A stretch of 64,000 nt of DNA from Micromonospora globbae (GCF_003610785.1 NZ_RAQQ01000001.1:310001-374000); one strand, 5' to 3'; shown: positions 18,701 through 26,596, numbered from the stretch's first letter. Made by a program: numbers and translations. The notes: generated by a model from the letters alone, not told the origin.

Positions 18701-18901
18701 GCCGAGCGGATCGTGCTGGCCGTTCGTGGTCAGCTGTCGTACGTGCAGGTCGCTGCGGGCGGACGCGGAGGCGGACGCCGGCGCGCCGGCGGCGCCCACC
18801 GTGCCGACGAGGCACAGGGCGACAGCGGCGGCGAGGGTGGCGAGTTTCCGGGGCAAGACGGCTCCTGGGCGAGTGGTCGGTCCGCCCAGGAGATCGGACA
18901 T
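15713..18901 (-). CDS. Exported GH78 alpha-L-rhamnosidase
   Basis: 1062 residues with a signal peptide (hydrophobic core LATLAAAVALCLVGTVGAAG). GH78 architecture: N-terminal fibronectin-like domain (YRLLVASNPSRL), beta-sandwich domains (Bac_rhamnosid_N, DRFAPGWTDYTKRVQYQTYDV), then the six-hairpin catalytic domain with the signature PTDCPQRDERMGWTGD near residue 645, whose Asp/Glu residues are the expected acid/base, and a C-terminal beta domain. It releases terminal alpha-L-rhamnose. First gene of a two-gene operon with the GH106-like gene. Confidence 0.9.
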   Translation of the reverse strand: MSDLLGGPTTRPGAVLPRKLATLAAAVALCLVGTVGAAGAPASASASARSDLHVRQLTTNGQHDPLGIDDPTPRFGWLLQATRRGQAQGAYRLLVASNPSRLHAGRPDVWDSGRVEARDSTQVAYRGPELRSRSRYYWTVQVWDAAGRAAGPAPVAWFETGLLEESDWSADWIARDVATWLPTESAEQDHPASLRSGHTLGQTFTADRPFDAAAGRMPTWNTADSDFTVTLRRDGPTGSVLATRRLVDHPDNAWGEVRLDRPAEPGTYYLEMSDLDGTAGWWSHTGDVYEHGSAYADGQPVAGDRTVRWSPTVEVQDERTSQLRKEFRAGRDVVRARLYVTALGVYDVRLNGSMVSRDRFAPGWTDYTKRVQYQTYDVTRLLRAGDNAIGVRLSTGWYAGRVAIYGPNLYGDLPGVLGQLEITYRNGSTQTVVTDTSWRGTRGPIRSSDMLDGEDYDAREETPGWSRPGYDDSGWERAVEKTGVTAELVAQADPPVRVTQELPTRRMTQPRPGTYVFDLGQNMVGTARVRVRGAEPGQRLTIRYGEEVNPDGTLYTANLRSAKATDHYTASGADIETVDPVFTFHGFRYVEVTGYPGQPRPDDVVGQVIGTDTPVTGSLRTSSPMLNQLQSNIVWSQRGNFLSVPTDCPQRDERMGWTGDINVFAPTAAFNMDVSTFLGDKWLRDLRDAQRADGAFTDVAPYVPVVGGGNAGWGDAGVTVPYTVWQTYGDTEVIEENYDAMAAWIDYLEANSDGYIRPDAGYGDWLNLDDNTPRDLIGTAYFAHVTRLLSQMAAAIGRTADAQEYAALADAVTDAFVARYVGADGRLPGDAQAGYVIALSFGLIPDDLVDEAADHLVANLERHDWHLATGFLGTPDLLPVLTATGHTDVAYRLVNQRSYPSWGYEIDKGATTIWERWNSIMPDGSFGDVGMNSFNHYAYGAVGNWMYRTIAGIQPDPASPGYAHFRVAPQPGGGLTSARASYESAYGTITSAWSLRHGHLTLEVTVPVNTTATIEIPADAAVREGGRPVAGAPGVRAVARDGDVLRVEVGSGSYRFTEGSDS

Positions 18902-19025
18902 CGATCCCGATGGTCAACGATCTGACCGGATCCGGCCACGCACGGCGGCGGGTCGAGGGGGTGGCGAGGCGGCCCGGAGGCACCATCACCATCGATGAAG
19001 AATTTTGACGAGTCGACCAACAATC

Positions 19026-19055
19026 TTGAAACTGCTTTTCCCGCCCGGCTACCCT
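19026..19055 (+). promoter_or_regulatory. Possible sigma-70-like promoter of the secreted protein gene
   Basis: TTGAAA (19026-19031), an 18-bp spacer and TACCCT (19050-19055), about 40 bp before the ATG, in an AT-richer patch that stands out from its surroundings. A TTGACG at 19005-19010 is a possible alternative -35. Confidence 0.4.
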
Positions 19056-19094
19056 CCGGGAAGTGATCCACCGTCCACCTTGGAGGTATGGAGC

Positions 19095-19454
19095 ATGCGC
19101 AAGCTGATGTCGGCGCTCGGAGCGGGAGCCCTGCTGACGGCCGGGCTGTTCGTCGGCGCCGCACCCGCACAGGCCGCCGCCTGCACCCTGGTGCAGTCCG
19201 AGATCTACAACGGGGCCAACATCATCGCCTGGTCACAGGGCCTGGAGGGCTGCGCCGGCGACGTCTACTGGGAGATCCAGTCGGGCGACAGCGGCACCTG
19301 GCAGGTCGCGGACAGCGGCACCACCTACTACGACAACGAGGTCACGAGCTACTACGGCGACGTCGACCTGCCGTGCTACCTGCGGGTCTACGCGAAGTTC
19401 GGCACGCAGGAGAAGCTGACCCAGCCCGCGCGCAACAACAACTGCGGCGGCTGA
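19095..19454 (+). CDS. Small secreted four-cysteine protein
   Basis: 119 residues. A clear Sec signal peptide (MRKLMSALGAGALLTAGLFV, cleavage after AQA) precedes about 92 mature residues rich in Tyr, Asp and Gly with four cysteines, enough for two disulfides. The sequence looks like a small extracellular beta protein (VYWEIQSGDSGTWQVADSGT), but I recognise no family. TGGAGG ends 8 bases before ATG 19095. It is divergent from the rhamnosidase operon, which may or may not mean shared control. Confidence 0.7.
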   Translation: MRKLMSALGAGALLTAGLFVGAAPAQAAACTLVQSEIYNGANIIAWSQGLEGCAGDVYWEIQSGDSGTWQVADSGTTYYDNEVTSYYGDVDLPCYLRVYAKFGTQEKLTQPARNNNCGG

Positions 19455-19667
19455 TCCCGCAACGCCGGGCGGGGCGGCCCACCGTCCCGTCCGGCGGCCC
19501 GCACCGCCCCCTCCCGATGGTCACCGAGGGGCCGCGCTCACCGGGGCGTCCAGCCCGGACCGTTGACGGTGGATCGGCTCTGCTCTAAGGTCGCCCATTA
19601 ACGGTCCTGTCCGTAATCTCTGGCGGCCGTAGGAGTCCTCGGGAACGATCACTCGGGAGGATGCACG

Positions 19668-21623
19668 ATGTCGGGAAGTCTCTCGCGGCGGGCGGTCCTC
19701 GCCGGCGTCGGGGCGGTAGCGGCCGGAGCCGTATTGCCACGGGCGGCTCAGGCCGCATCCGGTGACCCCCTCGCCGAGCCGCTCGGGGTGGCGATCAGCG
19801 ATCTCGGCCCCGCCTCCCAGGTGCTCAACTTCGGCAACGGCGTGCGGGTCGGCAACGAGATCTGGTTCGCCACCCGCCAGATCCTGCCGACCCGGGTCGC
19901 CGCGTACGACCTGACCGAGCAGCGGATCACCAAGACCGCGCTCATCCCCGGCGTCCCCGGCATCTGGGGCATCGACGCCGTCGGCACCGACGTCTTCGTC
20001 TCCTCGTACTCCCCCGGGCTGCTGTTCCGGGTGGACACCCGCACCCTCGACGTGACCCAGGTGCTCGACCTCCGGCAGGAGGTCGGCTGGAACACCAAGG
20101 CCTCGCCCGACGGCAGGATCTTCGTCGGCACCTACCCCTCGGCGCGGCTCTGGGAGTACGACCCGGCGACCGGCCGTGCCACCGACCACGGCCGGATGGA
20201 CCCCGACGACACCTACGTCCGCGACCTGGTGGCCACCGACACCACCGTCTACTGCGGCATCGGATCGCACGCCGGGCTGGTCGCCTACGACCGGGCCACC
20301 GGCACCCGCACCGACATCCTCCCGGCCGAACTGCGCGACCGCACCTTCGGCGCCGTCTGCCACCTCGCCGGCGACCACCTCGTGGTCGGCATCTCGCCCA
20401 CCGCCGAGATCCTCGTGATCGACACCCGCGACACCAGCCGCTACCAGATCCTCAAGACCCCCGACGACTCGTTCGTCGTCGGCATCACCAGCCGGGACGA
20501 CGAGGTCTTCTACACCACCCGCCCGAGCGGCTCGCTCTACCGCTTCCGCCTCGGCGACAGCACGCCCACCCTGGTCGGGGTGCCGGTCGCGGAGGCGTCG
20601 AACGTACGGCTCGGCTTCCTCGACGACGGCCGCCTCTGGGCGGTCCAGAGCGCCGGCGGCATCCTCTACGACCTGGACACGCGCACCACCGAAGCGCTGG
20701 ACATGAGCTCCCCCGACCTCGCCCCGACCCCGGAGCGGCCGATGTCGCTGTGCCACGCCGGGGACCGGATCGTCGTCGGCGGCACCCTCGGCGTGCAGGT
20801 CGTCTCCACCGAGGTCACCCCCGCGTTCCCGACCTTCCGGGTGCCCTTCGGCGGCGAGGCCAAGGACATGGAGGCGCACGGCGGAGTCGTGCACATGGGC
20901 GTCTACACCCTGGCCCGCTACCTCACCATGCCCGCCGACGGACGGGCGGTGACGGAGGTGGCGCGGGTCGACGCCGCCCAGGAGCAGACCCGCCCGACGT
21001 CGGTGACCGTGGACCCACGCCGGGGCCTGGTCCTCATGTCCACCGAGCCGGACTACGGCCGCTGGGAGGGCGCCCTCAACATCTGGGACGGCCAGCGGTT
21101 CCGCAGTTGGCGGGGCATCCTGCCGGACCAGACCGTGCAGTCCGTCTGCCCCGACCCGCACGGCGTCTTCCTCGGCGGCAGCATCGTCAACGGCTACGGC
21201 ACCACACCGACGACGACCCGGGCGAAACTCGCGTACTTCGACTACCGGACCGAGCGGCTGGCCTGGCTCGTCGAGCCGACCGAGGGCGGCGTGATCGTCG
21301 ACCTCAAGCTCATCGGCCGGGTGCTGGTCGGCATGACCCGCGACGGCGAGCTGTTCGCCCTGGATCCGCGTACCCGCGAGGTGCTCTGGCGCGTCGACGT
21401 CGGCGCGGTCGGCGGGAAGCTGGCCGTGATCGACGACCGGATCTTCGGCACCGACGGCGGCCGGCTGTGGACGGTCCGGGTCACCCGGCACGAACCGACG
21501 CCGAGCGTGCTCGCCGACGGGCTCAACCAGTCCTGGTTCGGTACGCCCGAAGTGGTCACCGACGGGGCGCGGACCCTCTTCACCACCCGGGGCCTCAACC
21601 TCATCCGGGTCGACCTGAGCTGA
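19668..21623 (+). CDS. Tat-exported beta-propeller protein
   Basis: 651 residues. The N-terminus has a twin-arginine signal (SLSRRAVLAGVGAVAAGAVL, AQA cleavage site), so the protein is exported folded. The rest is a series of about 40-residue repeats of the kind GRIFVGTYPSARLWEYDPAT, DGRLWAVQSAGGILYDLDTR and GELFALDPRTREVLWRVDV, typical of seven- or eight-bladed PQQ-like/quinoprotein propellers. No catalytic motif is obvious; a sugar-lyase or binding role is possible given the rhamnosidase genes nearby, but this is inference. Confidence 0.75.
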   Translation: MSGSLSRRAVLAGVGAVAAGAVLPRAAQAASGDPLAEPLGVAISDLGPASQVLNFGNGVRVGNEIWFATRQILPTRVAAYDLTEQRITKTALIPGVPGIWGIDAVGTDVFVSSYSPGLLFRVDTRTLDVTQVLDLRQEVGWNTKASPDGRIFVGTYPSARLWEYDPATGRATDHGRMDPDDTYVRDLVATDTTVYCGIGSHAGLVAYDRATGTRTDILPAELRDRTFGAVCHLAGDHLVVGISPTAEILVIDTRDTSRYQILKTPDDSFVVGITSRDDEVFYTTRPSGSLYRFRLGDSTPTLVGVPVAEASNVRLGFLDDGRLWAVQSAGGILYDLDTRTTEALDMSSPDLAPTPERPMSLCHAGDRIVVGGTLGVQVVSTEVTPAFPTFRVPFGGEAKDMEAHGGVVHMGVYTLARYLTMPADGRAVTEVARVDAAQEQTRPTSVTVDPRRGLVLMSTEPDYGRWEGALNIWDGQRFRSWRGILPDQTVQSVCPDPHGVFLGGSIVNGYGTTPTTTRAKLAYFDYRTERLAWLVEPTEGGVIVDLKLIGRVLVGMTRDGELFALDPRTREVLWRVDVGAVGGKLAVIDDRIFGTDGGRLWTVRVTRHEPTPSVLADGLNQSWFGTPEVVTDGARTLFTTRGLNLIRVDLS

Positions 21624-21632
21624 CCGGGGCCG

Positions 21633-21671
21633 CCCGGGCGCGCCGCAGGACAGGGGTGCGGCGCGCCCGGG
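21633..21671 (+). terminator. Strong hairpin after the propeller gene
   Basis: A perfect 15-bp GC-rich stem (21633-21647 with 21657-21671) and a 9-base loop, beginning 10 bp after the stop codon. Confidence 0.8.
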
Positions 21672-21795
21672 ACACCGGTCGGCGGGCCCGCCGGCGCCGA
21701 CCGGGCGGGACGGCGCCACCGGGTCACCGTCCCGGGGCCGGCTCAGTTCCAGTTGTCGATCCTCACATCGCGTGGCGCCATCTCCGCGTCCCCCT

Positions 21796-22161
21796 CTACC
21801 GCTGACTCTTCGTGGGCTCGTCGTTCGTGTCCCAGCCGCGTTGGATCGTCTCCGCGATGCGCTTGATCCGGCGGAGACGGGCGTCCCAGGCCGCGCCGAC
21901 GTCCGCGAGCTGGGCGACGGCCCGGGCCAACCGGGCCTCGTCGACGCGGAACTGCTTCTCGCGGCCGGCCGCGGTGGCGCGCACCAGGCCGACCCGGTCG
22001 AGGACGAGGAGATGCTTCGCCACGGCCTGGCGGGTCACCGGCAGCTGCTCGCTCAGGCTGGTCGCCGTCCCGCTGCCGTCACTCAGCAGCAGGTCGAGCA
22101 TCCGGCGCCGGATCGGGTCGCCGACGGCCGACCAGAGGTCGTCGTCCACGGAGACGCTCAT
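21796..22161 (-). CDS. ArsR-family regulator
   Basis: 121 residues of winged helix: WSAVGDPIRRRMLDLLLSDG, then ATSLSEQLPVTRQAVAKHLLVLDRVGLVRATAAGREKQF (recognition helix and wing). There is no metal-binding CxC motif. Its start overlaps the stop of the SRPBCC gene by 4 bp. ArsR/SRPBCC pairs are a well-known actinobacterial arrangement; the two palindromes upstream are its likely operators. Confidence 0.85.
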   Translation of the reverse strand: MSVSVDDDLWSAVGDPIRRRMLDLLLSDGSGTATSLSEQLPVTRQAVAKHLLVLDRVGLVRATAAGREKQFRVDEARLARAVAQLADVGAAWDARLRRIKRIAETIQRGWDTNDEPTKSQR

Positions 22162-22622
22162 GCGGTGGCCGCTTCGACCTTCGCGGCGTACGCCGGCAGG
22201 CGCGGCAGGAAGTGGTCCCAGCCGCTGACGTGTGCCTCGTACTCGGCGGCGACCTTCGCCTCGTCCCAGCCGCGTTCGCGGAAGCCGCTCTCGGTCATCC
22301 GCAGGAGCGTCCCGGTCCCGGTGGGCTGGAGCTCGAAGACGACCAGGAACGAGTTGCCCGGCGCCGCCCGTTGCCCCTCCTCGTGGGTCCACCGGAAGGA
22401 GAAGAGCCGCGGCGGCACGGCGTCGACGACGGTGAACTGCACCCAGGCCCCGCCCCGCGCCGGGTCCCCGAAGCGGATCCGCCCCGCTCCCCCGGGCACG
22501 GCCGGGTACTCCGCCTCGTCGGGCCACCACTCGCGCAGGTGCTCCGGACTGCTCACCACGTCGAAGACGACCTCGGGTGAGGCGTCGACGTGAATCTCGC
22601 GTTCGATCGTTCCGAACTCCAT
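22158..22622 (-). CDS. SRPBCC (AHSA1-like) domain protein
   Basis: 154 residues of START-like fold: IEREIHVDASPEVVFDVVSSPEHLREWWPDEAEY, FSFRWTHEE and the C-terminal long helix GWDHFLPRLPAYAAKVEA. Such proteins form a hydrophobic cavity for a small ligand; the ligand is unknown here. First gene of the operon with ArsR (4-bp overlap), transcribed from the palindrome-flanked promoter. Confidence 0.85.
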   Translation of the reverse strand: MEFGTIEREIHVDASPEVVFDVVSSPEHLREWWPDEAEYPAVPGGAGRIRFGDPARGGAWVQFTVVDAVPPRLFSFRWTHEEGQRAAPGNSFLVVFELQPTGTGTLLRMTESGFRERGWDEAKVAAEYEAHVSGWDHFLPRLPAYAAKVEAATA

Positions 22623-22635
22623 GCTCGCCACCTTT

Positions 22636-22652
22636 CGCAACCTTTGGTTGCG
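22636..22652. promoter_or_regulatory. ArsR-type operator 1
   Basis: CGCAACC-TTT-GGTTGCG, perfect 7-bp arms. It covers the expected transcription start of the SRPBCC-arsR operon, 14 bp upstream of the ATG. Confidence 0.7.
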
Positions 22653-22656
22653 CATC

Positions 22657-22685
22657 ACGCTAGCGGAGTCGCCCAGGATGCGCAA
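22657..22685 (-). promoter_or_regulatory. Promoter of the SRPBCC-arsR operon
   Basis: On the minus strand: TTGCGC (plus 22680-22685), a 17-bp spacer, TAGCGT (plus 22657-22662). The -35 overlaps operator 2 and the start point falls in operator 1, an arrangement suited to repression. Confidence 0.5.
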
Positions 22686-22697
22686 CCATTGGTTGCG
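22681..22697. promoter_or_regulatory. ArsR-type operator 2
   Basis: CGCAACC-ATT-GGTTGCG, the same 7-bp arms as operator 1 and starting exactly 45 bp from it. Two near-identical palindromes flanking one promoter indicate a dimeric repressor, most simply the ArsR protein of the operon. Confidence 0.7.
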
Positions 22698-22748
22698 TGA
22701 CGGCGTGCGGAAGGCGGACCCACGCCGGCCCGCGATAGCGTCGCGCCC

Positions 22749-23048
22749 ATGACGTCCCCCACGGACGATGTCCGGTTGTGCTGCCTGCTGTGGGCCCACC
22801 CGGGGCGCGCGGACGCCCTGCACGAGTACGAGGATCGCGTCCTGCCCTGGATCGTCGAGCACGGCGGCGAGGTCGTGCACCGCGCCTTCGCCGACGGCGC
22901 CGACGGACGACCCGACGAGATCCAGCTGTACCGCTTCCCGCACCAGGCGGCCCTCGACGCCTACCTGCGCGACGAGCGCCGGGTCGCCCTGACGGCGGAA
23001 CGTGATGCCGCGGTCGCCCGTACCGAACTCTTCCCGGTGCGTTTCTGA
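22749..23048 (+). CDS. Dimeric alpha/beta-barrel (DUF1330/ABM-like) protein
   Basis: 99 residues with the ferredoxin-like beta-alpha-beta pattern of small dimeric barrels: CLLWAHPGRADALHEYEDRVLPWIVEHGGEVVHRAF, then EIQLYRFPHQAALDAYLRDERR. The length and the pattern suit DUF1330 or YCII-type proteins; no substrate is evident. It lies divergent from the SRPBCC-arsR operon and close to its operators, so it may be co-regulated. Confidence 0.6.
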   Translation: MTSPTDDVRLCCLLWAHPGRADALHEYEDRVLPWIVEHGGEVVHRAFADGADGRPDEIQLYRFPHQAALDAYLRDERRVALTAERDAAVARTELFPVRF

Positions 23049-23171
23049 GCCGCCCGGGCCGGCGCCGCCCGGGCCGTTCCGCCGCCGTCGGCGTCGCCCG
23101 CCACCGTCGGCGACGCCCGGTCCGGCCGGAAGCCGGCGGCGTCCGCGACGCCGACCCCGGGCACGCCCGCG

Positions 23172-23780
23172 TCAGCGCAGCCCGCGCATGAGGTTGTCGA
23201 CCAGCGTCCGGGCGAACTCCTCGGTGAGGGGCTGGTCGGGGATGAGCAACCGGTGGTAGCAGGCCCCCCAGAGCTGGTCGACGACGGACTCGGGGTCGAT
23301 GTCGGCGCGGAGCTGCCCCCGGGCCACGGCCCGGTTGATGGCCTCCACGGCGAGCGCGCGGCGTGGCGCCGAGTAGCGCTGGCGGTAGCCGGCGGCCAGA
23401 TCGGGGTCGGTCTGGGCCTGCGCGATGAGCTGGCTGATGACCCGCCCGGCGGGTGTGTCGTTCATCAGATGGACGAAGGCCACGAGCTGGCTGGTCAGGT
23501 CGGCCACGACGTCACCGGTGTCGTGGAAGGCCAGCGTGGGCCCGACGACGGTGAAGTAGCCGTCCAGGGCCAGCGCGCCCTTGGAGGGCCACCACTTGTA
23601 GATGGTCATGCGGCTGGCACCGGCCTGGGCCGCGACCTTCTCGATGGTGAAGCCCGCCATGCCCTCGGCGAGCAGGAGCTTCCCCGCGGCAGCGAGGATC
23701 TCCGCCCGCACCTGGTCGGCGGGGCGTCGCCCGCGCCCTCGGCGGGGTGGCGGGCCGGCATCGGGGGTGAGCTGGCTCAC
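23172..23780 (-). CDS. TetR-family regulator
   Basis: 202 residues. The N-terminal helix-turn-helix is typical: VRAEILAAAGKLLLAEGMAG, then FTIEKVAAQAGASRMTIYKWW, with a TetR C-terminal ligand domain. Divergent from an SDR gene; the spacer contains a repeated 12-mer with a palindrome, the probable operator. Confidence 0.88.
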   Translation of the reverse strand: MSQLTPDAGPPPRRGRGRRPADQVRAEILAAAGKLLLAEGMAGFTIEKVAAQAGASRMTIYKWWPSKGALALDGYFTVVGPTLAFHDTGDVVADLTSQLVAFVHLMNDTPAGRVISQLIAQAQTDPDLAAGYRQRYSAPRRALAVEAINRAVARGQLRADIDPESVVDQLWGACYHRLLIPDQPLTEEFARTLVDNLMRGLR

Positions 23781-23791
23781 GGAGCCTCCAA

Positions 23792-23831
23792 TTATATGGA
23801 CACTGTGTCTCCGGGCTGGTTATATGGACAC
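23792..23831. promoter_or_regulatory. Repeated operator between tetR and SDR genes
   Basis: TTATATGGACAC occurs at 23792-23803 and again at 23820-23831 (28-bp period). The first copy continues into GACAC-T-GTGTC, a palindrome at 23799-23809. The AT-rich repeats lie exactly between the divergent tetR and SDR starts. Confidence 0.65.
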
Positions 23832-23865
23832 AGCGTACACAAGAGCTGAGGCAGAGGAGAAATCC

Positions 23866-24606
23866 ATGAACTCGAACAACGCGCCGCGGGTCGCGATCGT
23901 CACCGGAGGGTCGCGGGGCATCGGCCGGCAGGTCGTCGAACGCCTCGCCGCCGACGGGTACGCGGTGGTCGTCAACTACCGCGGCAACGAGACCGAGGCG
24001 CAGGCCGCCGTGGAAGCCGCCCGGGCGGCCGGCGGCAGCGCCATCGCGGTGGCGGCCGACGTCGCCGACGAGACGGCCGTGGCGGCGCTCTTCGACGCCG
24101 CCGAGCGGGAGTACGGCGGCGTCGACGTCGTGGTCCACGCCGCCGGCATGATGACCCTCGCCCCGCTGGCCGACCTCGCCCTCGACGACCTCGACCGCAT
24201 GCTGCGGGTCAACGTCCGCGGCACCTTCGCCGTCGACCAGCAGGCCGCCCGGCGCGTACGCCGCGGTGGAGCCATCATCAACTTCTCCAGCTCGCTGACC
24301 CGCTTCGCCCGCCCCGGCTACAGCGCCTACGCCGCCAGCAAGGGGGCCGTCTCCGCGATCACCCTCATCCTCGCCCGCGAGCTGCGCGGCCGGGACGTCA
24401 CCGTCAACGCGGTCGCCCCCGGCCCCACGGCCACCGCCCTCTTCCTGGAGGGCAAGGACGAGCAGACCCTCGCCCGCATGGCCGCCGAGCCGCCGCTGGA
24501 GCGCATCGGCACCCCCGAGGACATCGCCGAGCTCGTCGCCTTCCTCGCCGGCCCCGGCCGGTGGGTCAACGGCCAGGTCCTCTACGCCAACGGTGGCGCC
24601 ATCTGA
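23866..24606 (+). CDS. Short-chain dehydrogenase/reductase (SDR)
   Basis: 246-residue classical SDR: NAD(P)-binding TGGSRGIGRQ near residue 14, the NVRG segment, and the catalytic Ser-Tyr-Lys set (INFSSSLTRF, YSAYAASKGA). It closes with the FLAGPGRWVNGQVLYANGG signature of 3-oxoacyl-ACP reductase-like members. GGAGAAATCC precedes ATG 23866. Probably repressed by the divergent TetR; the substrate is unknown. Confidence 0.88.
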   Translation: MNSNNAPRVAIVTGGSRGIGRQVVERLAADGYAVVVNYRGNETEAQAAVEAARAAGGSAIAVAADVADETAVAALFDAAEREYGGVDVVVHAAGMMTLAPLADLALDDLDRMLRVNVRGTFAVDQQAARRVRRGGAIINFSSSLTRFARPGYSAYAASKGAVSAITLILARELRGRDVTVNAVAPGPTATALFLEGKDEQTLARMAAEPPLERIGTPEDIAELVAFLAGPGRWVNGQVLYANGGAI

Positions 24607-24682
24607 CCTCCACCGGCGACACGACAGCCGGCCCCGTCCCCCTCCGAGTGCCCCGGCGCACCCGCCGACAGAAGGAACAACC

Positions 24683-25600
24683 ATGACCAACCCCTCGCAC
24701 GACCCGAAGGTGGTCGTCATCAGCGGCGCCTCCAGCGGCTTCGGCGCCCTCACCGCCCGCGCCCTGGCCCGCGCCGGGCACACCGTCTACGCCGGCATCC
24801 GTGACACCGGCGGCCGGAACGCCCCCCGCGTCGCCGAGGCGCGGGCGTACGCCGCCGAGTTCGGTGTCGACCTGCGGACCGTCGAACTCGACGTCCGCTC
24901 CGACGAGTCCGTCACGGCGGCGATCGGCGTCGTCCTCGCCGACGCCGGCCGAATCGACGTGGTGGTGCACAACGCGGGACACATGGTCACCGGTCCGGCC
25001 GAGGCGTTCACCCCGGAACAGCTCGCGGACCTGTACGACACCAACGTGCTCGGCACCCAGCGGATCAACCGGGCGGTCCTGCCGTACCTGCGCGACCGGC
25101 AGGAGGGGCTGCTCGTCTGGGTGGGCAGCTCCAGCACCCGCGGCGGCACCCCGCCCTACCTCGCGCCGTACTTCGCCGCCAAGGCGGCGATGGACTCCCT
25201 CGCGGTGAGCTACGCCGCCGAACTGGCACGCTTCAACATCGACACGTCGATCATCGTGCCCGGCGCGTTCACCCACGGCACCAACCATTTCGCCAACAGC
25301 GGCCACCCGGCCGACCAGGCGGTCGTGGCCGCGTACGACACTCGGTACCCCGGCCTCATGGACCAGGTCGGCAGGAGCCTCGCCGAGCTGGAGCCCGCGG
25401 ACGCCGACGTGGCCGACGTGGCCCGGGCCATCGTGCGGGTGGTCGACACGCCGGCGGGCAGGCGGCCCTTCCGGGTGCACATCGACCCCGCCGACGACGG
25501 CGCCGAGGTCGTCAACGCGGTCGGCGACCGGATCCGGACGGAGTTCCTGCGCCGGATCGGCCTGGCGGACCTGCTCACCCCCCACGTCCCCGCCGCCTGA
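24683..25600 (+). CDS. Short-chain dehydrogenase/reductase (SDR)
   Basis: 305-residue SDR with SGASSGFGALTARALARAGH (TGxxxGxG-type site), a VHNAGHMVTGP segment, and catalytic Ser (WVGSSSTRGG) and Tyr-Lys (YLAPYFAAKAAMD: the spacing suggests Y-x-x-x-K). 76 bp downstream of the previous SDR with its own GAAGGA site; probably the same operon, ending at the hairpin at 25646-25679. Confidence 0.85.
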   Translation: MTNPSHDPKVVVISGASSGFGALTARALARAGHTVYAGIRDTGGRNAPRVAEARAYAAEFGVDLRTVELDVRSDESVTAAIGVVLADAGRIDVVVHNAGHMVTGPAEAFTPEQLADLYDTNVLGTQRINRAVLPYLRDRQEGLLVWVGSSSTRGGTPPYLAPYFAAKAAMDSLAVSYAAELARFNIDTSIIVPGAFTHGTNHFANSGHPADQAVVAAYDTRYPGLMDQVGRSLAELEPADADVADVARAIVRVVDTPAGRRPFRVHIDPADDGAEVVNAVGDRIRTEFLRRIGLADLLTPHVPAA

Positions 25601-25645
25601 GCGTCACCGGGGGCGGCGCGGTGCCGAGGAGAGCCGGGACCGCAA

Positions 25646-25679
25646 CGCCCCCGTGGCCGGCGGCGGTCCCACGGGGGCG
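25646..25679 (+). terminator. Terminator of the SDR operon
   Basis: 11-bp perfect stem (25646-25656 with 25669-25679), 12-base loop, 45 bp after the SDR stop and just before the next promoter. Confidence 0.75.
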
Positions 25680-25710
25680 CCTGTTCGCCGGATCACACGC
25701 GGGGGTGACC

Positions 25711-25737
25711 TGTCACAGCCCGCACGGCTGGCTGGTC
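25711..25737 (+). promoter_or_regulatory. ECF41-type promoter before the NAD(P)-binding gene
   Basis: TGTCACA at 25711-25717, a 16-bp spacer and GGTC at 25734-25737. The known ECF41 consensus is TGTCACA-N16-CGTC, so only the first base of the -10 differs. The start codon at 25786 is about 45 bp downstream. Confidence 0.65.
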
Positions 25738-25785
25738 TCTCCGGGTGAGAGTGAATCTCATCCGACACCGCGAAAGGTCACCACC

Positions 25786-26520
25786 ATGAAGATCGCTGTC
25801 ATCGGCGGAACGGGGCTCATCGGGTCGCAGGTCGTCAGGCTCCTCAACGGGAGCGGGCACGAGGCGACGCCGCACTCCCCGTCCACCGGTGTCGACCTGC
25901 TCACCGGCCAGGGCGTGCCCGAGGCGCTGACGGGGGCCGACGTCGTCGTCAACCTGACGAACTCGCCGACGTTCGACGAGGCGTCGCCCGCGTACTTCCG
26001 CACGACGATGGACACCATGCTCACGGCCGCGGCGCAAGCCGGCGTCGGCCACGCGGTGATCCTGTCGATCGTCGGCGTCGACCAGGTGCCGGACCTCGCC
26101 TACTACCGCGCCAAGGTGCTCCAGGAGGACATCCTCAAGGCCGGCCCCGTGCCGTACTCGATCGTCCGCGCCACGCAGTTCTTCGAGTTCGTCGACGCGG
26201 TGCTGTCCTGGACCGCCGACGAGAACACCGTCCGCCTGCCCGCCACCCGGGTCCAGCCGATGGCCTCGGCCGACGTCGCCCGGGCCGTGGCCGACGTGAG
26301 CGTCGGCGCGCCGCTGCGGGGCATCCGCAACGTCGCCGGTCCCGAGGTCTTCCCGCTCGACGAGCTGGGCCGGATCACCCTCGCCGCGCGCGGCGACCGG
26401 CGCACCGTCGTCACCGACGACAGCGCCGGGATGTTCGCCGCCGCCCCGCGGGACGCGCTCGTCGCCCCGGAGGACGCCGTCATCGCCGGGACCTCCTACC
26501 GGGAGTGGCTCGCGCGCTGA
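25786..26520 (+). CDS. NmrA-like NAD(P)-binding protein (SDR family)
   Basis: 244 residues starting MKIAVIGGTGLIGSQVVRLL (GxxGxxG Rossmann motif), with ADVVVNLTNSPTFDE, AVILSIVGVDQVPDLAYYRAK and PYSIVRATQFFEFVDAVL, as in atypical SDRs that lack the full Tyr-Lys dyad. Such epimerase-like/NmrA genes are among the typical targets of ECF41 sigma factors; an ECF41 gene is convergent immediately downstream and an ECF41-like promoter precedes this gene. Confidence 0.85.
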   Translation: MKIAVIGGTGLIGSQVVRLLNGSGHEATPHSPSTGVDLLTGQGVPEALTGADVVVNLTNSPTFDEASPAYFRTTMDTMLTAAAQAGVGHAVILSIVGVDQVPDLAYYRAKVLQEDILKAGPVPYSIVRATQFFEFVDAVLSWTADENTVRLPATRVQPMASADVARAVADVSVGAPLRGIRNVAGPEVFPLDELGRITLAARGDRRTVVTDDSAGMFAAAPRDALVAPEDAVIAGTSYREWLAR

Positions 26521-26526
26521 CCCGGC

Positions 26527-26558
26527 CGGGCCCGCACGGCACGCGTCGTGCGGGCCCG
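26527..26558. terminator. Bidirectional hairpin between convergent genes
   Basis: 12-bp perfect stem (26527-26538 with 26547-26558) and an 8-base loop, between the NmrA-like and sigma factor stop codons. Confidence 0.75.
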
Positions 26559-26596
26559 CCGCGTCCGGCACGTCCTGCCTCCCGTGACGGGGCGGG

